Positions 7,925 through 16,790 are shown, counted from the stretch's first letter. The stretch is 64,000 nucleotides of DNA from CBDCFV01 sp963664625 (GCA_963664625.1 OY761541.1:2604001-2668000), one strand, 5' to 3'. A program made the numbers and translations. Notes: generated by a model from the letters alone, not told the origin.

Positions 7925-8896
7925 TCAATGCTCTTCGTGGCTGACCGCCACCGATACGAATACCAGAGTAAGAGAAGCGAATATTACTGCCTGTATCAGT
8001 CCCACCAGCAACTCCAAGCCGAACACGAACTCCACCGCCACCAGAGGGACCAGGAATGTGATCATTACTACCAGGATCTCCCCGGCGGTCATGTTGCCGA
8101 ACAGCCGGAAGGTAAAGCTGACCACCCGCACCAGTTCACTGATAAGCTCGAGAAAGCCCACAAAGGCGTCAATCAGCCCAGTTGGGCGAAGCCGCAACAG
8201 GTTGCCCAGGGCGAAAAACTTTTTCAGGTAGCCAAAACCGTTGTACTTGAACCCCCAGTACTCGACGAAGACGAACGAGATCAGCGCCAAGGCCAAGGGC
8301 ATATTCAGGTCGGTGCCGGCGGAGCGTATCAGGTGGGCCTTGAGGTGCCCATCCTGCATGAACCCAAGGAATTGATAGAAGGGCAGCAGCGCCAGCCAAG
8401 CATTGAACAGGACAAAGAAGAAGATGGTGGCTACTACGGGGAAGGCCTTTCGCCCTAACTCCGGACCCAGGACACTAATGCAGAAGTTCAACCCTGTCTC
8501 GATGAGTATCTCCACCAAAGCCTGAAATCTGCCCGGGATAATGCTTCTCTTGGCGGAGCCGAGCACGAAGAAAAGGATAATGACGATAGTGGCGAACCAA
8601 GCCGACAGCAACGTGTTAGTCAACGCCACTTGGGTCATGGTCAACGGTATTGCGTGAGGTTTCTCTCCCTCTTTGACCTCGTGTCCATCGGCGGACGTCA
8701 ACCCCAAATGTTGGTCTCTGAGAGCTGCGGGGAAAATTGGCTGCGGCGCCAAGTGTATCTCGGGCTTCTCTATGAAACCGTCGCCTTGGGTCAGGATTTT
8801 CTGGCCGATGACGCCTATGATTAGACCGACAATCAACAGGACTATCAGCCCTACCGCGGCCAAAAGCAAAAGAGACCTGGTGGCGCTGGCCGACAC
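7925..8896 (-). CDS. atpB: ATP synthase Fo subunit a
   Basis: Subunit a holds the two proton half-channels next to the c-ring. The 323-residue product has an N-terminal membrane anchor and several further TM helices. The essential Arg lies in SFTFRLFGNMTAGEIL (Arg near residue 264). A long extramembrane segment at about 45-90 between the first and second helices is typical of larger bacterial subunits. The start is GTG at 8896, overlapping the atpI stop by one base (TAGTG), which suggests translational coupling. Confidence 0.95.
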   Translation of the reverse strand: MSASATRSLLLLAAVGLIVLLIVGLIIGVIGQKILTQGDGFIEKPEIHLAPQPIFPAALRDQHLGLTSADGHEVKEGEKPHAIPLTMTQVALTNTLLSAWFATIVIILFFVLGSAKRSIIPGRFQALVEILIETGLNFCISVLGPELGRKAFPVVATIFFFVLFNAWLALLPFYQFLGFMQDGHLKAHLIRSAGTDLNMPLALALISFVFVEYWGFKYNGFGYLKKFFALGNLLRLRPTGLIDAFVGFLELISELVRVVSFTFRLFGNMTAGEILVVMITFLVPLVAVEFVFGLELLVGLIQAVIFASLTLVFVSVAVSHEEH

Positions 8897-9156
8897 TAAT
8901 TATCTCCCTTGCTGGTATCCGACCCCGTCGATTTTACGCCGTAGCTCGACAAGAACGGTCGAACCATCTTATAGAGACCCCAAAAGGCTATCGTGGTGCC
9001 CAACACTGCTCCCAATAGAAGAAACAAGACCTTGGTGCCCGCCAGCCGGTCCAGCCATGCTCCACCCGCCACGCCGATAACGATACACACGGCCACATAC
9101 CAGCCCAAGCCTGTAAGGCGTAAGGCAAAAGCCCACCACTTCATCCCTGCCGCCAA
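8896..9156 (-). CDS. atpI: AtpI/AtpZ-type ATP synthase accessory membrane protein
   Basis: This 86-residue protein has two predicted TM helices (about 15-33 and 42-62) separated by AGGAWLDRLAGTK, the pattern of the AtpZ/AtpI family at the head of atp operons. Family members are implicated in c-ring assembly or ion supply. The C-terminal tail is hydrophilic. It is the first gene of the ATP synthase operon and overlaps atpB by one base. Whether it is AtpI or AtpZ proper cannot be settled by eye. Confidence 0.85.
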   Translation of the reverse strand: MAAGMKWWAFALRLTGLGWYVAVCIVIGVAGGAWLDRLAGTKVLFLLLGAVLGTTIAFWGLYKMVRPFLSSYGVKSTGSDTSKGDN

Positions 9157-9232
9157 GCCGCGTGAATATTAGCAGGATGCATTTTAAAAGTCAATTGAGC
9201 CTCGCTTTACGAATTCCTGCGATTCGGTAACG

Positions 9233-9270
9233 ATTATCGGCCCCGGCATAGACCATGCCGGGGCCGATAT
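9233..9270 (-). terminator. GC-rich hairpin between DUF151 gene and atpI
   Basis: The stem ATCGGCCCCGGCAT pairs with ATGCCGGGGCCGAT around a short loop. It lies 23 bases after the stop of the DUF151 gene, on the same strand, and before the ATP synthase operon. There is no clear U-run, so termination efficiency is uncertain. It probably insulates atpI from read-through. Confidence 0.65.
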
Positions 9271-9292
9271 GAACAGCTAAATCGCCCTTATT

Positions 9293-9853
9293 TCACCTGC
9301 CGGGCTGTGACTTGCCGAAGTCCTCCAAGTCCAGAGTGTCAATGAAGTCCGTGAACGCCGACATCCGCCGAAGCTCTTCTTCGTTTACTTCGGAAGGCCC
9401 TTCCGCAACCTGCTGCTCTTCCGCGCCCGGCACTATGGGCTTGCCGGTTTCCTTGTCCAACAGGATGCCAGCCTTGTCCAACACCGATTCGTCCACGTAA
9501 ATCGGCACCTGCACCCGTACCGCCAAGGCCACCGCGTCGCTGGGGCGACAGTCTATCTCCGTCGCCGTCCCGTTGGTCTGCAAGGTTATCTTGGCGTAGA
9601 ACGTGTCGTTTTGGAGATCACTTACCAGGATGTGCTTGACCGACGCCCCCAACGTGTCGATGACCGTCCGCAATAAGTCGTGGGTCAGCGGGCGAGGTAC
9701 GGAGAGGTCCTGGAGTTTGACGGCTATCGCATCAGCTTCGGCCGGCCCGATCCAGATAGGGAGGTAGCGATCGGAGTCCTTCTCTTTGAGGATGACTACA
9801 CGCTGGTAGTTCATCGGGCTCACCCGAATGCTATCGATACTCATCTCCAGCAT
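9293..9853 (-). CDS. Bifunctional nuclease family protein (DUF151)
   Basis: The 186-residue product carries the DUF151/BFN domain from its start: MLEMSIDSIRVSPMNYQRVV, then LKEKDSDRYLPIWIGPAEA and the acidic motif CRPSDAVALAVR near 103-114. Plant homologues have both DNase and RNase activity, and a bacterial role in nucleic acid metabolism is inferred from them. The last ~50 residues are a charged extension with no known fold. It stands between a coiled-coil gene and the ATP synthase operon, with a hairpin at each boundary. Confidence 0.9.
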   Translation of the reverse strand: MLEMSIDSIRVSPMNYQRVVILKEKDSDRYLPIWIGPAEADAIAVKLQDLSVPRPLTHDLLRTVIDTLGASVKHILVSDLQNDTFYAKITLQTNGTATEIDCRPSDAVALAVRVQVPIYVDESVLDKAGILLDKETGKPIVPGAEEQQVAEGPSEVNEEELRRMSAFTDFIDTLDLEDFGKSQPGR

Positions 9854-9993
9854 TGATGTCGCCTCCGTCTTTCATCCCTGAGCAGTACCGAATTTTATTC
9901 TCCGCACAATTTCAATGTCAACCCAGACGGGCGGCCTATACAGGGCCCTAAGGATGTTGCTCAATCAGTATGCCAACCGTTCTTATACGAGAA

Positions 9994-10020
9994 TGAGGCG
10001 GCGTCATATCCACGCCGCCC
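9994..10020 (-). terminator. Hairpin downstream of coiled-coil gene
   Basis: GAGGCGGCGT pairs with ACGCCGCCCC around a 7-base loop (CATATCC), about 35 bases past the stop of the minus-strand coiled-coil gene. It is a plausible terminator of the rsmD-coaD-coiled-coil unit. No strong U-run follows. Confidence 0.55.
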
Positions 10021-10055
10021 CATTGGCTTGAGACAAATTGCAATGTTGGATGGGA

Positions 10056-10544
10056 CTATTCTTCTTTGTAGTGACCGTTGCTCGCGCTCAACACGGTATC
10101 CGGCGCTAGCATGTCGATACCTTTGCGCACTGAGGCCGTGATGCTGTTAAGCTGCCGTTCCAGGTTCCGAAGACTGTGCAGCGCGTAGGCGTCCGCGTCG
10201 GATATTTGTGACCTGGCGGTGTTTTCGGACTGGTGGATCAGCCGTTGGGCCCGTTCCTCAGCATCCGAGATGATTTGGTCGGCTCTCTGCTGCGCTTTAT
10301 TGATGATGTCGTTCTGGTCCAATCGCTCCCGATAGTCGTCCTCGGCTCGAGCCTTGGTGCGCCGGGCGTCAATAATGGCCTGATTGATGATTTGGTCTTT
10401 TTGCGCCAGTACCTCCTGGGCCGCCTTGTACTCTTGAGGTATGGCCAAGCGCAGTTGGTCCACCAACTCCATCACTTTCGTTTTATCGATAAGAAGGCCG
10501 CCGCTCACAGGCACAACCTTGCTGGTGTCGAGTAGGGTCTCCAA
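10056..10544 (-). CDS. Coiled-coil protein, ATPase/DivIVA-like, downstream of coaD
   Basis: The product is almost all helix: heptad-rich from about residue 35 to 150 (AAQEVLAQKDQIINQA, then RADQIISDAEERAQRL). It resembles ATP synthase b-like or DivIVA-like coiled coils found beside coaD in Dehalococcoidia. Its function is unknown. The first canonical start is TTG 10544, but conserved-looking codons (DIINVIDRLE) continue upstream in frame to an AGGAGG site at 10577-10582. The true start may therefore be a rare ATC at 10571 or ATA at 10565. No ATG lies in this frame; the only nearby ATG (10558) is out of frame and its frame closes after 17 codons. Confidence 0.75.
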   Translation of the reverse strand: METLLDTSKVVPVSGGLLIDKTKVMELVDQLRLAIPQEYKAAQEVLAQKDQIINQAIIDARRTKARAEDDYRERLDQNDIINKAQQRADQIISDAEERAQRLIHQSENTARSQISDADAYALHSLRNLERQLNSITASVRKGIDMLAPDTVLSASNGHYKEE

Positions 10545-10595
10545 CCGGTCAATAACATTTATTATATCGATGATGTCCTCCTCACCCGGCCTACG

Positions 10596-11084
10596 CTAGT
10601 TCGACGCCGGTGCTCCAAATTTTCGATAGACCGCTTCCGCTACGTAAGGCGGCACCATGCCGGTGATGTCCCCGCCTAACATTGCTACCTCTTTAATTAA
10701 GCTTGAGCTAAGGAACATGTGTTCCTGCGAGGTCATGAAGGAGACCAGGTCCACTTCAGGGGCCAGCTTCCGGTTCATGATTCCCATGTCAAATTCATAC
10801 TCGAAGTCCGAACCGCTGCGCAGTCCCCGCACAATGACATTAGCTCCCATGTCCTGCGCAAACCTGACTACCAACCCCTCGAATCCTCTTACTTCCACGT
10901 TGGGCAACCCCTCAACCGCTTTGGTGAATAGCGCGATACGGTCGTCCGAGTCGAACAACAAGTTCTTGGAAGGGGTTGCGTAGACACCGACTATCACTTT
11001 GTCGAACAAAGCCGCGGCGCGCGTGGCAATGTCCAAGTGTCCGTAGGTTACAGGATCGAAGCTTCCCGGATAAACGGCAGTCAA
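10596..11084 (-). CDS. coaD: Phosphopantetheine adenylyltransferase
   Basis: CoaD transfers AMP from ATP to 4'-phosphopantetheine, the penultimate step of coenzyme A synthesis. The 162-residue product has the nucleotidyltransferase motif PGSFDPVTYGH near residues 6-16, the VRGLRSGSDFEYE segment and the C-terminal LSSSLIKEVA signature, and it is typical in length. The start is TTG 11084, five bases from the rsmD stop, so the two genes are probably cotranscribed. Confidence 0.96.
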   Translation of the reverse strand: MTAVYPGSFDPVTYGHLDIATRAAALFDKVIVGVYATPSKNLLFDSDDRIALFTKAVEGLPNVEVRGFEGLVVRFAQDMGANVIVRGLRSGSDFEYEFDMGIMNRKLAPEVDLVSFMTSQEHMFLSSSLIKEVAMLGGDITGMVPPYVAEAVYRKFGAPASN

Positions 11085-11089
11085 TTTGT

Positions 11090-11641
11090 CTAGGCCTCGT
11101 TGCGATAAAAGTCTACGGCGTTGTCGCCATAGCGACGCTGGGAGGTGATCCGCAAGGACCCGTAAGCATCCTGAAGTTCCGACCGTTTGGAGTGCCCGGC
11201 TACCACCATTCCTCCGACACTCACCAAGCCCGGCGTGGATGCGATGGCGTCTAATACCTCTCCCAAGGTTTGGAGGCGGTATGGCGGGTCCAGCAGGACC
11301 AATTGATAAGGCCCATTGAGTCTGCCCAGGGCCGATTCAACCGAGGTGCAACTGACCTTTGAGAGGTCCCGAAAGCCAGTGGCATCCAGGTTGGCTTGAA
11401 TCACGGCGCACTGGCGGCGGTCTTGCTCCACGAAGTCGGCCCACCCGGCGCCTCTGCTAAGGGCTTCTATACCCAGGCTGCCCGTCCCGGCGTACAGGTC
11501 CAGTACACGCTGGTCCTCATACGTATGAGGCTGAAGGATATTGAAGATAGCCGCCCTCACTCGCTCTGTGGTAGGCCGGACCGCCTCGGAGGTTGCACCC
11601 CTCAGCCGACTGCCTTTGGCCTTGCCGGCTACCACACGCAT
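11090..11641 (-). CDS. rsmD: 16S rRNA (guanine966-N2)-methyltransferase RsmD
   Basis: RsmD methylates G966 of 16S rRNA using S-adenosylmethionine. The 183-residue product begins MRVVAGKAKGSRLRG and has the SAM-binding motif DLYAGTGSLGIEA at about 48-60 and the N6/N2-methylase motif DPPY at 118-121. It is cotranscribed with coaD, the common rsmD-coaD pairing of bacteria. It diverges from ribF across a 277-base gap with no gene. Confidence 0.96.
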   Translation of the reverse strand: MRVVAGKAKGSRLRGATSEAVRPTTERVRAAIFNILQPHTYEDQRVLDLYAGTGSLGIEALSRGAGWADFVEQDRRQCAVIQANLDATGFRDLSKVSCTSVESALGRLNGPYQLVLLDPPYRLQTLGEVLDAIASTPGLVSVGGMVVAGHSKRSELQDAYGSLRITSQRRYGDNAVDFYRNEA

Positions 11642-11918
11642 AACGTTTCCTGTCGGTATTTAAGCATAATGTCAATATGGTTACCAAGGAACTGAAATAT
11701 CGATTTCGACCACTTTAGAGGCCAACGGGAAAACCCTTCCAGCTGCGGCTTGGCGCTGGATGTAATGGGAATGTTCATCGGCCCGGAAACGGATTCAAGT
11801 TGACGCTCCTATCTGGCTATGCTACCATCCGAACGCATCGAATGTTAGAATTTTAACGCCGTTTTCCCTGCAAAGGTCACGTCTGACGGGGGATGGTACC
11901 CACGGAACCTGAGTCGGC

Positions 11919-12857
11919 ATGAAGTTGCAACAGTGCCTTGCCACCGTCGCCCCTGACAGGGATACGATCGTGACCGTCGGCGTCTTCGACGGCGTCCACC
12001 AAGGCCATTGCCATTTACTGAGACGTTTGGTTGAACTGGCCCACCCGCAGTTCCTGCCCACCGTTCTCACCTTTGTCAATCACCCGATCACCGTTCTGCA
12101 ACCCCAGAGTGACGTCCGTTATATAACTACGCCAGAAGAACGGGTGCGCCTGTTGAAAGAGCAGGGAGTGGAATTGGTGGTGTGCCTTGACTTCACGCAG
12201 GAACTTTCCCAAGTTACGGCCGACGACTTTGTCAGCGAAATGGTCAGTGGCTTGAGAATGAAGGGACTGGTGGCCGGACCGGACTCGGCGTTGGGACGAG
12301 ACCGGCAGGGAGACTTGGACTTCCTGAAAAGAAAGGGCGAGGAGTTGGGTTTTTGGGTGGATTCGGTGCAGCCCCTGGAGGTTGACGGCGATCAAGTGAA
12401 GAGCCGCCGCATTCGCGGGAACCTGGCCGAGGGCGACGTAGCTACCTGCGCCAAGCTCCTGGGTCGCAAGTTCTCTCTGGACGGCATCGTAGTAAAGGGT
12501 TACCAGCGCGGGCAAACGCTGGGCTTCCCCACGGCCAACCTCCAACCTACCCCACAGATGGCGCTGCCCGGCGACGGTATATACGCAACCTGGGCAATCA
12601 TAGATGGCGTTCGCCATCCTTCCGCCACCAGCATAGGCGTCCGGCCCACATTCAACTTGTCCGAAAGACTGATTGAAGTATATGTGATGGACTTTGACGA
12701 CGATTTGTACGACAAGAGGTTGGGGGTGGAATTTGTAAGCAAGTTGCGAGACCAGGAGACTTTTAACAGCGTCGATGAATTAGTTGTCCAAATTAACCAG
12801 GACGTTGCGGACTCCAGAGCAGCCTTGAACGAAGACATGGAGGCCGGTATTGCTTAG
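11919..12857 (+). CDS. ribF: Bifunctional riboflavin kinase/FAD synthetase
   Basis: RibF makes FMN from riboflavin and then FAD. The 312-residue product has the N-terminal adenylyltransferase motif GVFDGVHQGH at 21-30 and the GPDSALGRDRQGD region. The C-terminal flavokinase domain starts near 180 (KGYQRGQTLGFPTANL). Both domains look intact. Its stop overlaps the TTG start of tyrS by 8 bases, so the two are translationally coupled. The 277 bases upstream, shared with rsmD, hold no gene. Confidence 0.95.
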   Translation: MKLQQCLATVAPDRDTIVTVGVFDGVHQGHCHLLRRLVELAHPQFLPTVLTFVNHPITVLQPQSDVRYITTPEERVRLLKEQGVELVVCLDFTQELSQVTADDFVSEMVSGLRMKGLVAGPDSALGRDRQGDLDFLKRKGEELGFWVDSVQPLEVDGDQVKSRRIRGNLAEGDVATCAKLLGRKFSLDGIVVKGYQRGQTLGFPTANLQPTPQMALPGDGIYATWAIIDGVRHPSATSIGVRPTFNLSERLIEVYVMDFDDDLYDKRLGVEFVSKLRDQETFNSVDELVVQINQDVADSRAALNEDMEAGIA

Positions 12858-14091
12858 CGACGAAGCAATAGAGAGGATAACCCGGCGGGGAGTTTCCGAC
12901 ATTATTTCCCGGGAAGAGTTTGTCCGCATGTTGGGCCGGGGCGAGCCTCTCCGGCTGAAGATGGGGTTCGATCCCAGCCGCCCTGATATTCACTTGGGCC
13001 ACGTAGTAGGCCTCCGCAAGCTCCATCAGCTTCAAGAACTGGGCCACCAGGTCATATTGATCGTTGGCGACTGGACTGCCCAGATAGGAGATCCCAGCGG
13101 CCAGTCGGCAACCAGGCCTGTGTTGACTCACGACGAGGTGGTCGCAAACGCCGAGTCATACCTGCGGCAGTTCTTCAAAGTGGTAGACAAAGACCGCACC
13201 CAGGTAGTCTGGCAAAGCGAGTGGTTCGGTAAGTTCAGCTTGGAAGACGTAATCAAGCTTACCGGCAAGTTCACCGTGGCCCAGTTCCTGGAGCGGGATG
13301 ACTTTGCCAAGAGGTTCCACGAGCATCGGCCTATTGCGATTACAGAGTTGTTATACCCCCTGCTTCAAGCCTACGACTCGGTTGTGATTCAGTCCGACGT
13401 AGAGTTTGGGGGCACCGACCAGCGGTTCAATCTCCTGGTTGGGCGTGAATTGCAGGAGATGGAAGGGCAGAGGCCTCAACAGTGCTTCCTCATGCCCATT
13501 CTCGTAGGCACCGATGGTGCACAGAAGATGAGCAAAAGCTTGGGGAACTACGTGGGTGTCGAGGAACCGCCGGGAGACATGTACGGCAAGATAATGTCTC
13601 TGCCCGACGAGTTGATCAGGCCTTACTTTGAGTACCTTACCGACATGCCGGATGAGGACCTGACTGCGCTGGCCCTCGACTTGGAAAACGATGCCGTAAA
13701 CCCAATGGAGTTCAAGAAGCGGCTTGCCCTGGAGATAACCGCCCAGTTCCACGACCAAGCTGCCGCCGATGGGGCGCAAGCCCACTTCGAGCGTGTGGTG
13801 CAGGGCCGGGACCTACCTCAAGAGATACCGGACTTCCCCGAGCCGTCGCTGTGGGCAGCTTCTGAAAACGAGAACCGCCGCCTTAGCAACATTATCGTGG
13901 AAGCAGGCTTGACCTCCAGCGTCGCAGAGGCAAAGCGCTTGATAAACCAGGGAGCTGTTCAAGCTATAGACGAAGCCAATGGAGACACGCGCACCCTGGA
14001 CCGGGACGAGCGGGTATCGGGCCTGGCCCTGCAACCGCGGGTCGTGCTCAAGGTAGGCCGTCGCCGCTTCGTGCGCTTGGTGGCGAATTAA
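12850..14091 (+). CDS. tyrS: Tyrosyl-tRNA synthetase
   Basis: TyrS charges tRNA-Tyr. The 413-residue product has a HIGH-type motif HLGH at about 48-51, the KMSKS loop at 226-230, the GGTDQRFNLL Tyr/AMP-site segment and a C-terminal S4 RNA-binding domain (VAEAKRLINQGAVQ). Length and motifs resemble the TyrZ-like branch. The start is TTG 12850, inside the end of ribF. No T-box precedes it, unlike trpE in this window. Confidence 0.96.
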   Translation: MLSDEAIERITRRGVSDIISREEFVRMLGRGEPLRLKMGFDPSRPDIHLGHVVGLRKLHQLQELGHQVILIVGDWTAQIGDPSGQSATRPVLTHDEVVANAESYLRQFFKVVDKDRTQVVWQSEWFGKFSLEDVIKLTGKFTVAQFLERDDFAKRFHEHRPIAITELLYPLLQAYDSVVIQSDVEFGGTDQRFNLLVGRELQEMEGQRPQQCFLMPILVGTDGAQKMSKSLGNYVGVEEPPGDMYGKIMSLPDELIRPYFEYLTDMPDEDLTALALDLENDAVNPMEFKKRLALEITAQFHDQAAADGAQAHFERVVQGRDLPQEIPDFPEPSLWAASENENRRLSNIIVEAGLTSSVAEAKRLINQGAVQAIDEANGDTRTLDRDERVSGLALQPRVVLKVGRRRFVRLVAN

Positions 14092-14199
14092 ACTGTACTC
14101 CTGACATCCGCATTGCGTGCTTGAGTACGATGCGGAGTCTTTCCTGAATGTTCCCATTACAGGTCAAGGGGTGTTTCATATCCTCGCCGGAGGTGCCCG

Positions 14200-15864
14200 T
14201 TGTACTCCCACGAACAGTTGCAACATCTCAGGTCGCGCCTTGCCCAACGACGCGAAAAGAATTCCGCCCTTGTAGAGCGTAGGAAGGAGTTCAAGACTCC
14301 TTCGCAGATACCGGTGAACACGGTGTACACCCCCGATGACCTGTCTGACGTAGACTACTTGCGAGACCAAGGCCTGCCCGGCGAATACCCCTACTTGCGC
14401 GGAGTGCATGAGACGGGTTACCGGGGACGGCTGTGGACAATGCGGATGTTCGCCGGATTCGGCATGGCCGAGGAAACCAATGAGCGGTTCAAGATGCTGC
14501 TCGGCAACGGGGAAACCGGCCTGAGCGTGGCGTTCGACATGCCGACCCTTTACGGTTACGACACCGACGATCCAAGGGGCGCAGGAGAGTTCGGCACCTG
14601 CGGCGTCGCCGTATCCAGCTTGGCGGACATGGAAGTCCTATTTGACGGCATCAAGCTGGACGATATAACCACGTCGATGACCATTAACAGCCCGGCTGCC
14701 ATCATCTGGGCCATGTTCATCGCGGTAGCCGAGAAACAGGGCGCCGACATACGCCGCATCGGCGGCACGTTGCAAAACGACATTCTGAAGGAGTTCACCG
14801 CTCAGAACGAGTATATCTTCCCGCCTGAGCCGTCGATGCGGTTGGTAGTCGACACGGTGGAATTCGCCACCAACCACATGCCCAGGTGGAACCCTATCAG
14901 CATCAGCGGTTACCACATCCGTGAAGCCGGGTCTAACGCCACGCAGGAGTTGGCGTTTACTTTGGCTGACGGTTTCGAGTACGTGCGTCAATGCGTGGCG
15001 CGGGGTATGGACGTCGACGGCTTCGCTCCCAGGTTGAGTTTCTTCTTCAACGTCCACAATAACTTCTTTGAGGAGATCGCCAAGTTTCGAGCCGCCAGAC
15101 GCATCTGGGCCCGGGAGATGGCGGAAACGTTCAAGGCGCAGAATCCCCGGTCCGGTTGGCTGCGGTTCCACGCCCAGACTTCCGGCGCCAGCCTTACCGC
15201 GCAACAACCGGAAAACAACGTGGTGAGAGTTTCCTTGCAAGCGTTGGCCGCAGTCCTGGGTGGCTGCCAGTCCCTGCACACCAACGGCAAGGACGAAGCT
15301 TGGGCGTTGCCGTCCGAGGAAGCGGCTCTTCAAGCCCTTCGGACGCAGCAGATCATCGCCCATGAGACCGGCGTCACTGACACGGTGGACCCCTTGGGCG
15401 GCAGCTACTTTGTGGAGACAATGACCAACCGGATGGAAGAGGGCGCCTACGACTATTTCCGCCAGATCGAGGACCACGGCGGGGTAATGGCGGCCTTGGA
15501 ATCGGGTTTCTTCCAGCGTGAGATCGCCAACGCGGCCTACGTTTACCAGATGGAAGAGGACAAGGGCGAGCGGATAACCGTTGGCGTCAACGAGCACCGG
15601 ACTGACGATGAACTGGAGATACCGCTGCTCCGGGTAGACCGGGAGGGTGAACGGCGTCAGATTGAAAGGCTTAACTTGGTCCGCCGCAGCCGCGACAACC
15701 GCTTGGTGAAGGAAAAGCTAAGGGCCTTGGAACAGGCCGCCCGAGGATCGGACAACCTGATGCCTCCACTGCTGGAAGCGGTCAATGCCTACGCCACCCT
15801 GGGCGAAATGATGGACGTTTTCCGGGACGTGTTCGGGGAATATCAGCCGTCATGGGGCTTTTAG
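14200..15864 (+). CDS. Acyl-CoA mutase large subunit family protein
   Basis: This is a B12-dependent mutase catalytic subunit of the methylmalonyl-CoA mutase family, which rearranges acyl-CoA carbon skeletons in a TIM barrel. The 554-residue product has family landmarks: SVAFDMPTLYGYD, IGGTLQNDILKEF, SISGYHIREAGSNA, RLSFFFNVHNNF, HAQTSGASLTAQ and QSLHTNGKDEA. The substrate Tyr is kept (TGYRGRLWT), but the Arg that holds the methylmalonyl carboxylate is Gln (TAQNEYIFPP), as in isobutyryl-CoA-type mutases. No B12-binding domain or small subunit is present here, so a partner must lie elsewhere. It starts at TTG 14200 behind a GGAGG site. Confidence 0.92.
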   Translation: MYSHEQLQHLRSRLAQRREKNSALVERRKEFKTPSQIPVNTVYTPDDLSDVDYLRDQGLPGEYPYLRGVHETGYRGRLWTMRMFAGFGMAEETNERFKMLLGNGETGLSVAFDMPTLYGYDTDDPRGAGEFGTCGVAVSSLADMEVLFDGIKLDDITTSMTINSPAAIIWAMFIAVAEKQGADIRRIGGTLQNDILKEFTAQNEYIFPPEPSMRLVVDTVEFATNHMPRWNPISISGYHIREAGSNATQELAFTLADGFEYVRQCVARGMDVDGFAPRLSFFFNVHNNFFEEIAKFRAARRIWAREMAETFKAQNPRSGWLRFHAQTSGASLTAQQPENNVVRVSLQALAAVLGGCQSLHTNGKDEAWALPSEEAALQALRTQQIIAHETGVTDTVDPLGGSYFVETMTNRMEEGAYDYFRQIEDHGGVMAALESGFFQREIANAAYVYQMEEDKGERITVGVNEHRTDDELEIPLLRVDREGERRQIERLNLVRRSRDNRLVKEKLRALEQAARGSDNLMPPLLEAVNAYATLGEMMDVFRDVFGEYQPSWGF

Positions 15865-15872
15865 GTGGAGGT

Positions 15873-16436
15873 ATGTCGTCCATGACCACGTCACGCCCAA
15901 AAGTCAGGTTCACTTACAGCGACTATTGCCTGCTCCCCGAGGACAAGCGTTACGAATTGATCGGCGGTGAATTGTATATGGCCCCCGCTCCCCTAACGAG
16001 ACATCAGGTCATCTTGCTCAATTTGGTGTTGTTGATCGGGCCTTTTGTCAGGCAACGTAACTTGGGCCGCTTATTGCCTGCCCCGGTCGATGTCATTTTT
16101 TCCGACGAAGATGTGCTCCAGCCGGACCTCATTTTCGTAGCTGCGGACCGGGAAGCAATCGTTACCGAGCGGGCCTGCGAAGGGGCGCCGGACCTTGTAA
16201 TCGAGATACTGTCTCCATCCACCGGGCGGCGTGACCGGGAGTTGAAGCGCAAGGTCTACGCCAACTACGGGGTGAAGGAGTACTGGCTGGTGGACCCGGA
16301 AAGCGACTCAGTGCACGTCCTTCGGCTTGGCGACGCAGACTTCACAGACTGCGGTATCTTCCGGTCAGGGGCCAGTATCACCACACCATTGCTCCCAAGG
16401 TTGGAACTCCCGGTCTCCGATGTCTTTGCCCCTTAA
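15873..16436 (+). CDS. Uma2 family endonuclease-like protein
   Basis: Uma2 (DUF820) proteins have a PD-(D/E)XK restriction-endonuclease fold and are abundant in Cyanobacteria and Chloroflexota; most have no proven role. The product of about 187 residues shows YELIGGELYM, the QPDLIFV acidic strand, and DLVIEILSPSTGRRDRELKRK (E-x-L plus Lys) followed by GVKEYWLVDPES. GGTGGAGG ends one base before ATG 15873, so translation may start at ATG 15882 instead. It directly follows the mutase gene and ends at a strong terminator. Confidence 0.88.
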   Translation: MSSMTTSRPKVRFTYSDYCLLPEDKRYELIGGELYMAPAPLTRHQVILLNLVLLIGPFVRQRNLGRLLPAPVDVIFSDEDVLQPDLIFVAADREAIVTERACEGAPDLVIEILSPSTGRRDRELKRKVYANYGVKEYWLVDPESDSVHVLRLGDADFTDCGIFRSGASITTPLLPRLELPVSDVFAP

Positions 16437-16469
16437 ACTGCGCCGCCGGAAATTCGACAGGGATGCGGA

Positions 16470-16508
16470 GGCCCCGTCCCATTTTTAGATGGACGGGGCC
16501 TTGTTTTT
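16470..16508 (+). terminator. Rho-independent terminator after Uma2 gene
   Basis: The stem GGCCCCGTCC pairs with GGACGGGGCC around a loop containing TTTTAG, and it is followed by TTGTTTTT. This is the most canonical terminator in the window. It lies 34 bases past the Uma2 stop and just before the oppositely oriented tRNA-Pro. Confidence 0.85.
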
Positions 16509-16532
16509 GACAATATCCAATGGGCCTGTAGC

Positions 16533-16609
16533 TGGTCGGGGCGCCCGGATTTGAACCGGGGGCCCCCTGCACCCCATGCAGGTGCGCTACCTGGCTGCGC
16601 TACGCCCCG
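16533..16609 (-). tRNA. tRNA-Pro (anticodon GGG)
   Basis: The acceptor stem CGGGGCG pairs with CGCCCCG. The D arm GCGC...GCGC, anticodon stem CCTGC/GCAGG with loop ATGGGGT (anticodon GGG at complement 16573-16575) and T arm CCCGG TTCAAAT CCGGG are all intact. A discriminator A and an encoded CCA follow (complement 16533-16535). It reads CCC codons. It is the only tRNA seen in the window. Confidence 0.96.
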
Positions 16610-16790
16610 ACAAGGTTAGAATATCATACCGGATGTGCGGCTTCAACCAGCACACCCGCACATACTTTTATCGTCTCCGCGCTACCCTTGCTACCGGGAT
16701 AGGCTGTGGGCATAATATGGCAAATTTATCCCCCCGCAACGGCGTGCGCCATGATTGAGCGTTGGGGTAGTCCTTTGCAGGAGAGTGCTT

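Noticed and set aside
16533..16609. tRNA-Pro as an integration site of a genomic island
   Set aside because: No integrase gene or direct repeat of the tRNA 3' end was found in the flanking sequence.
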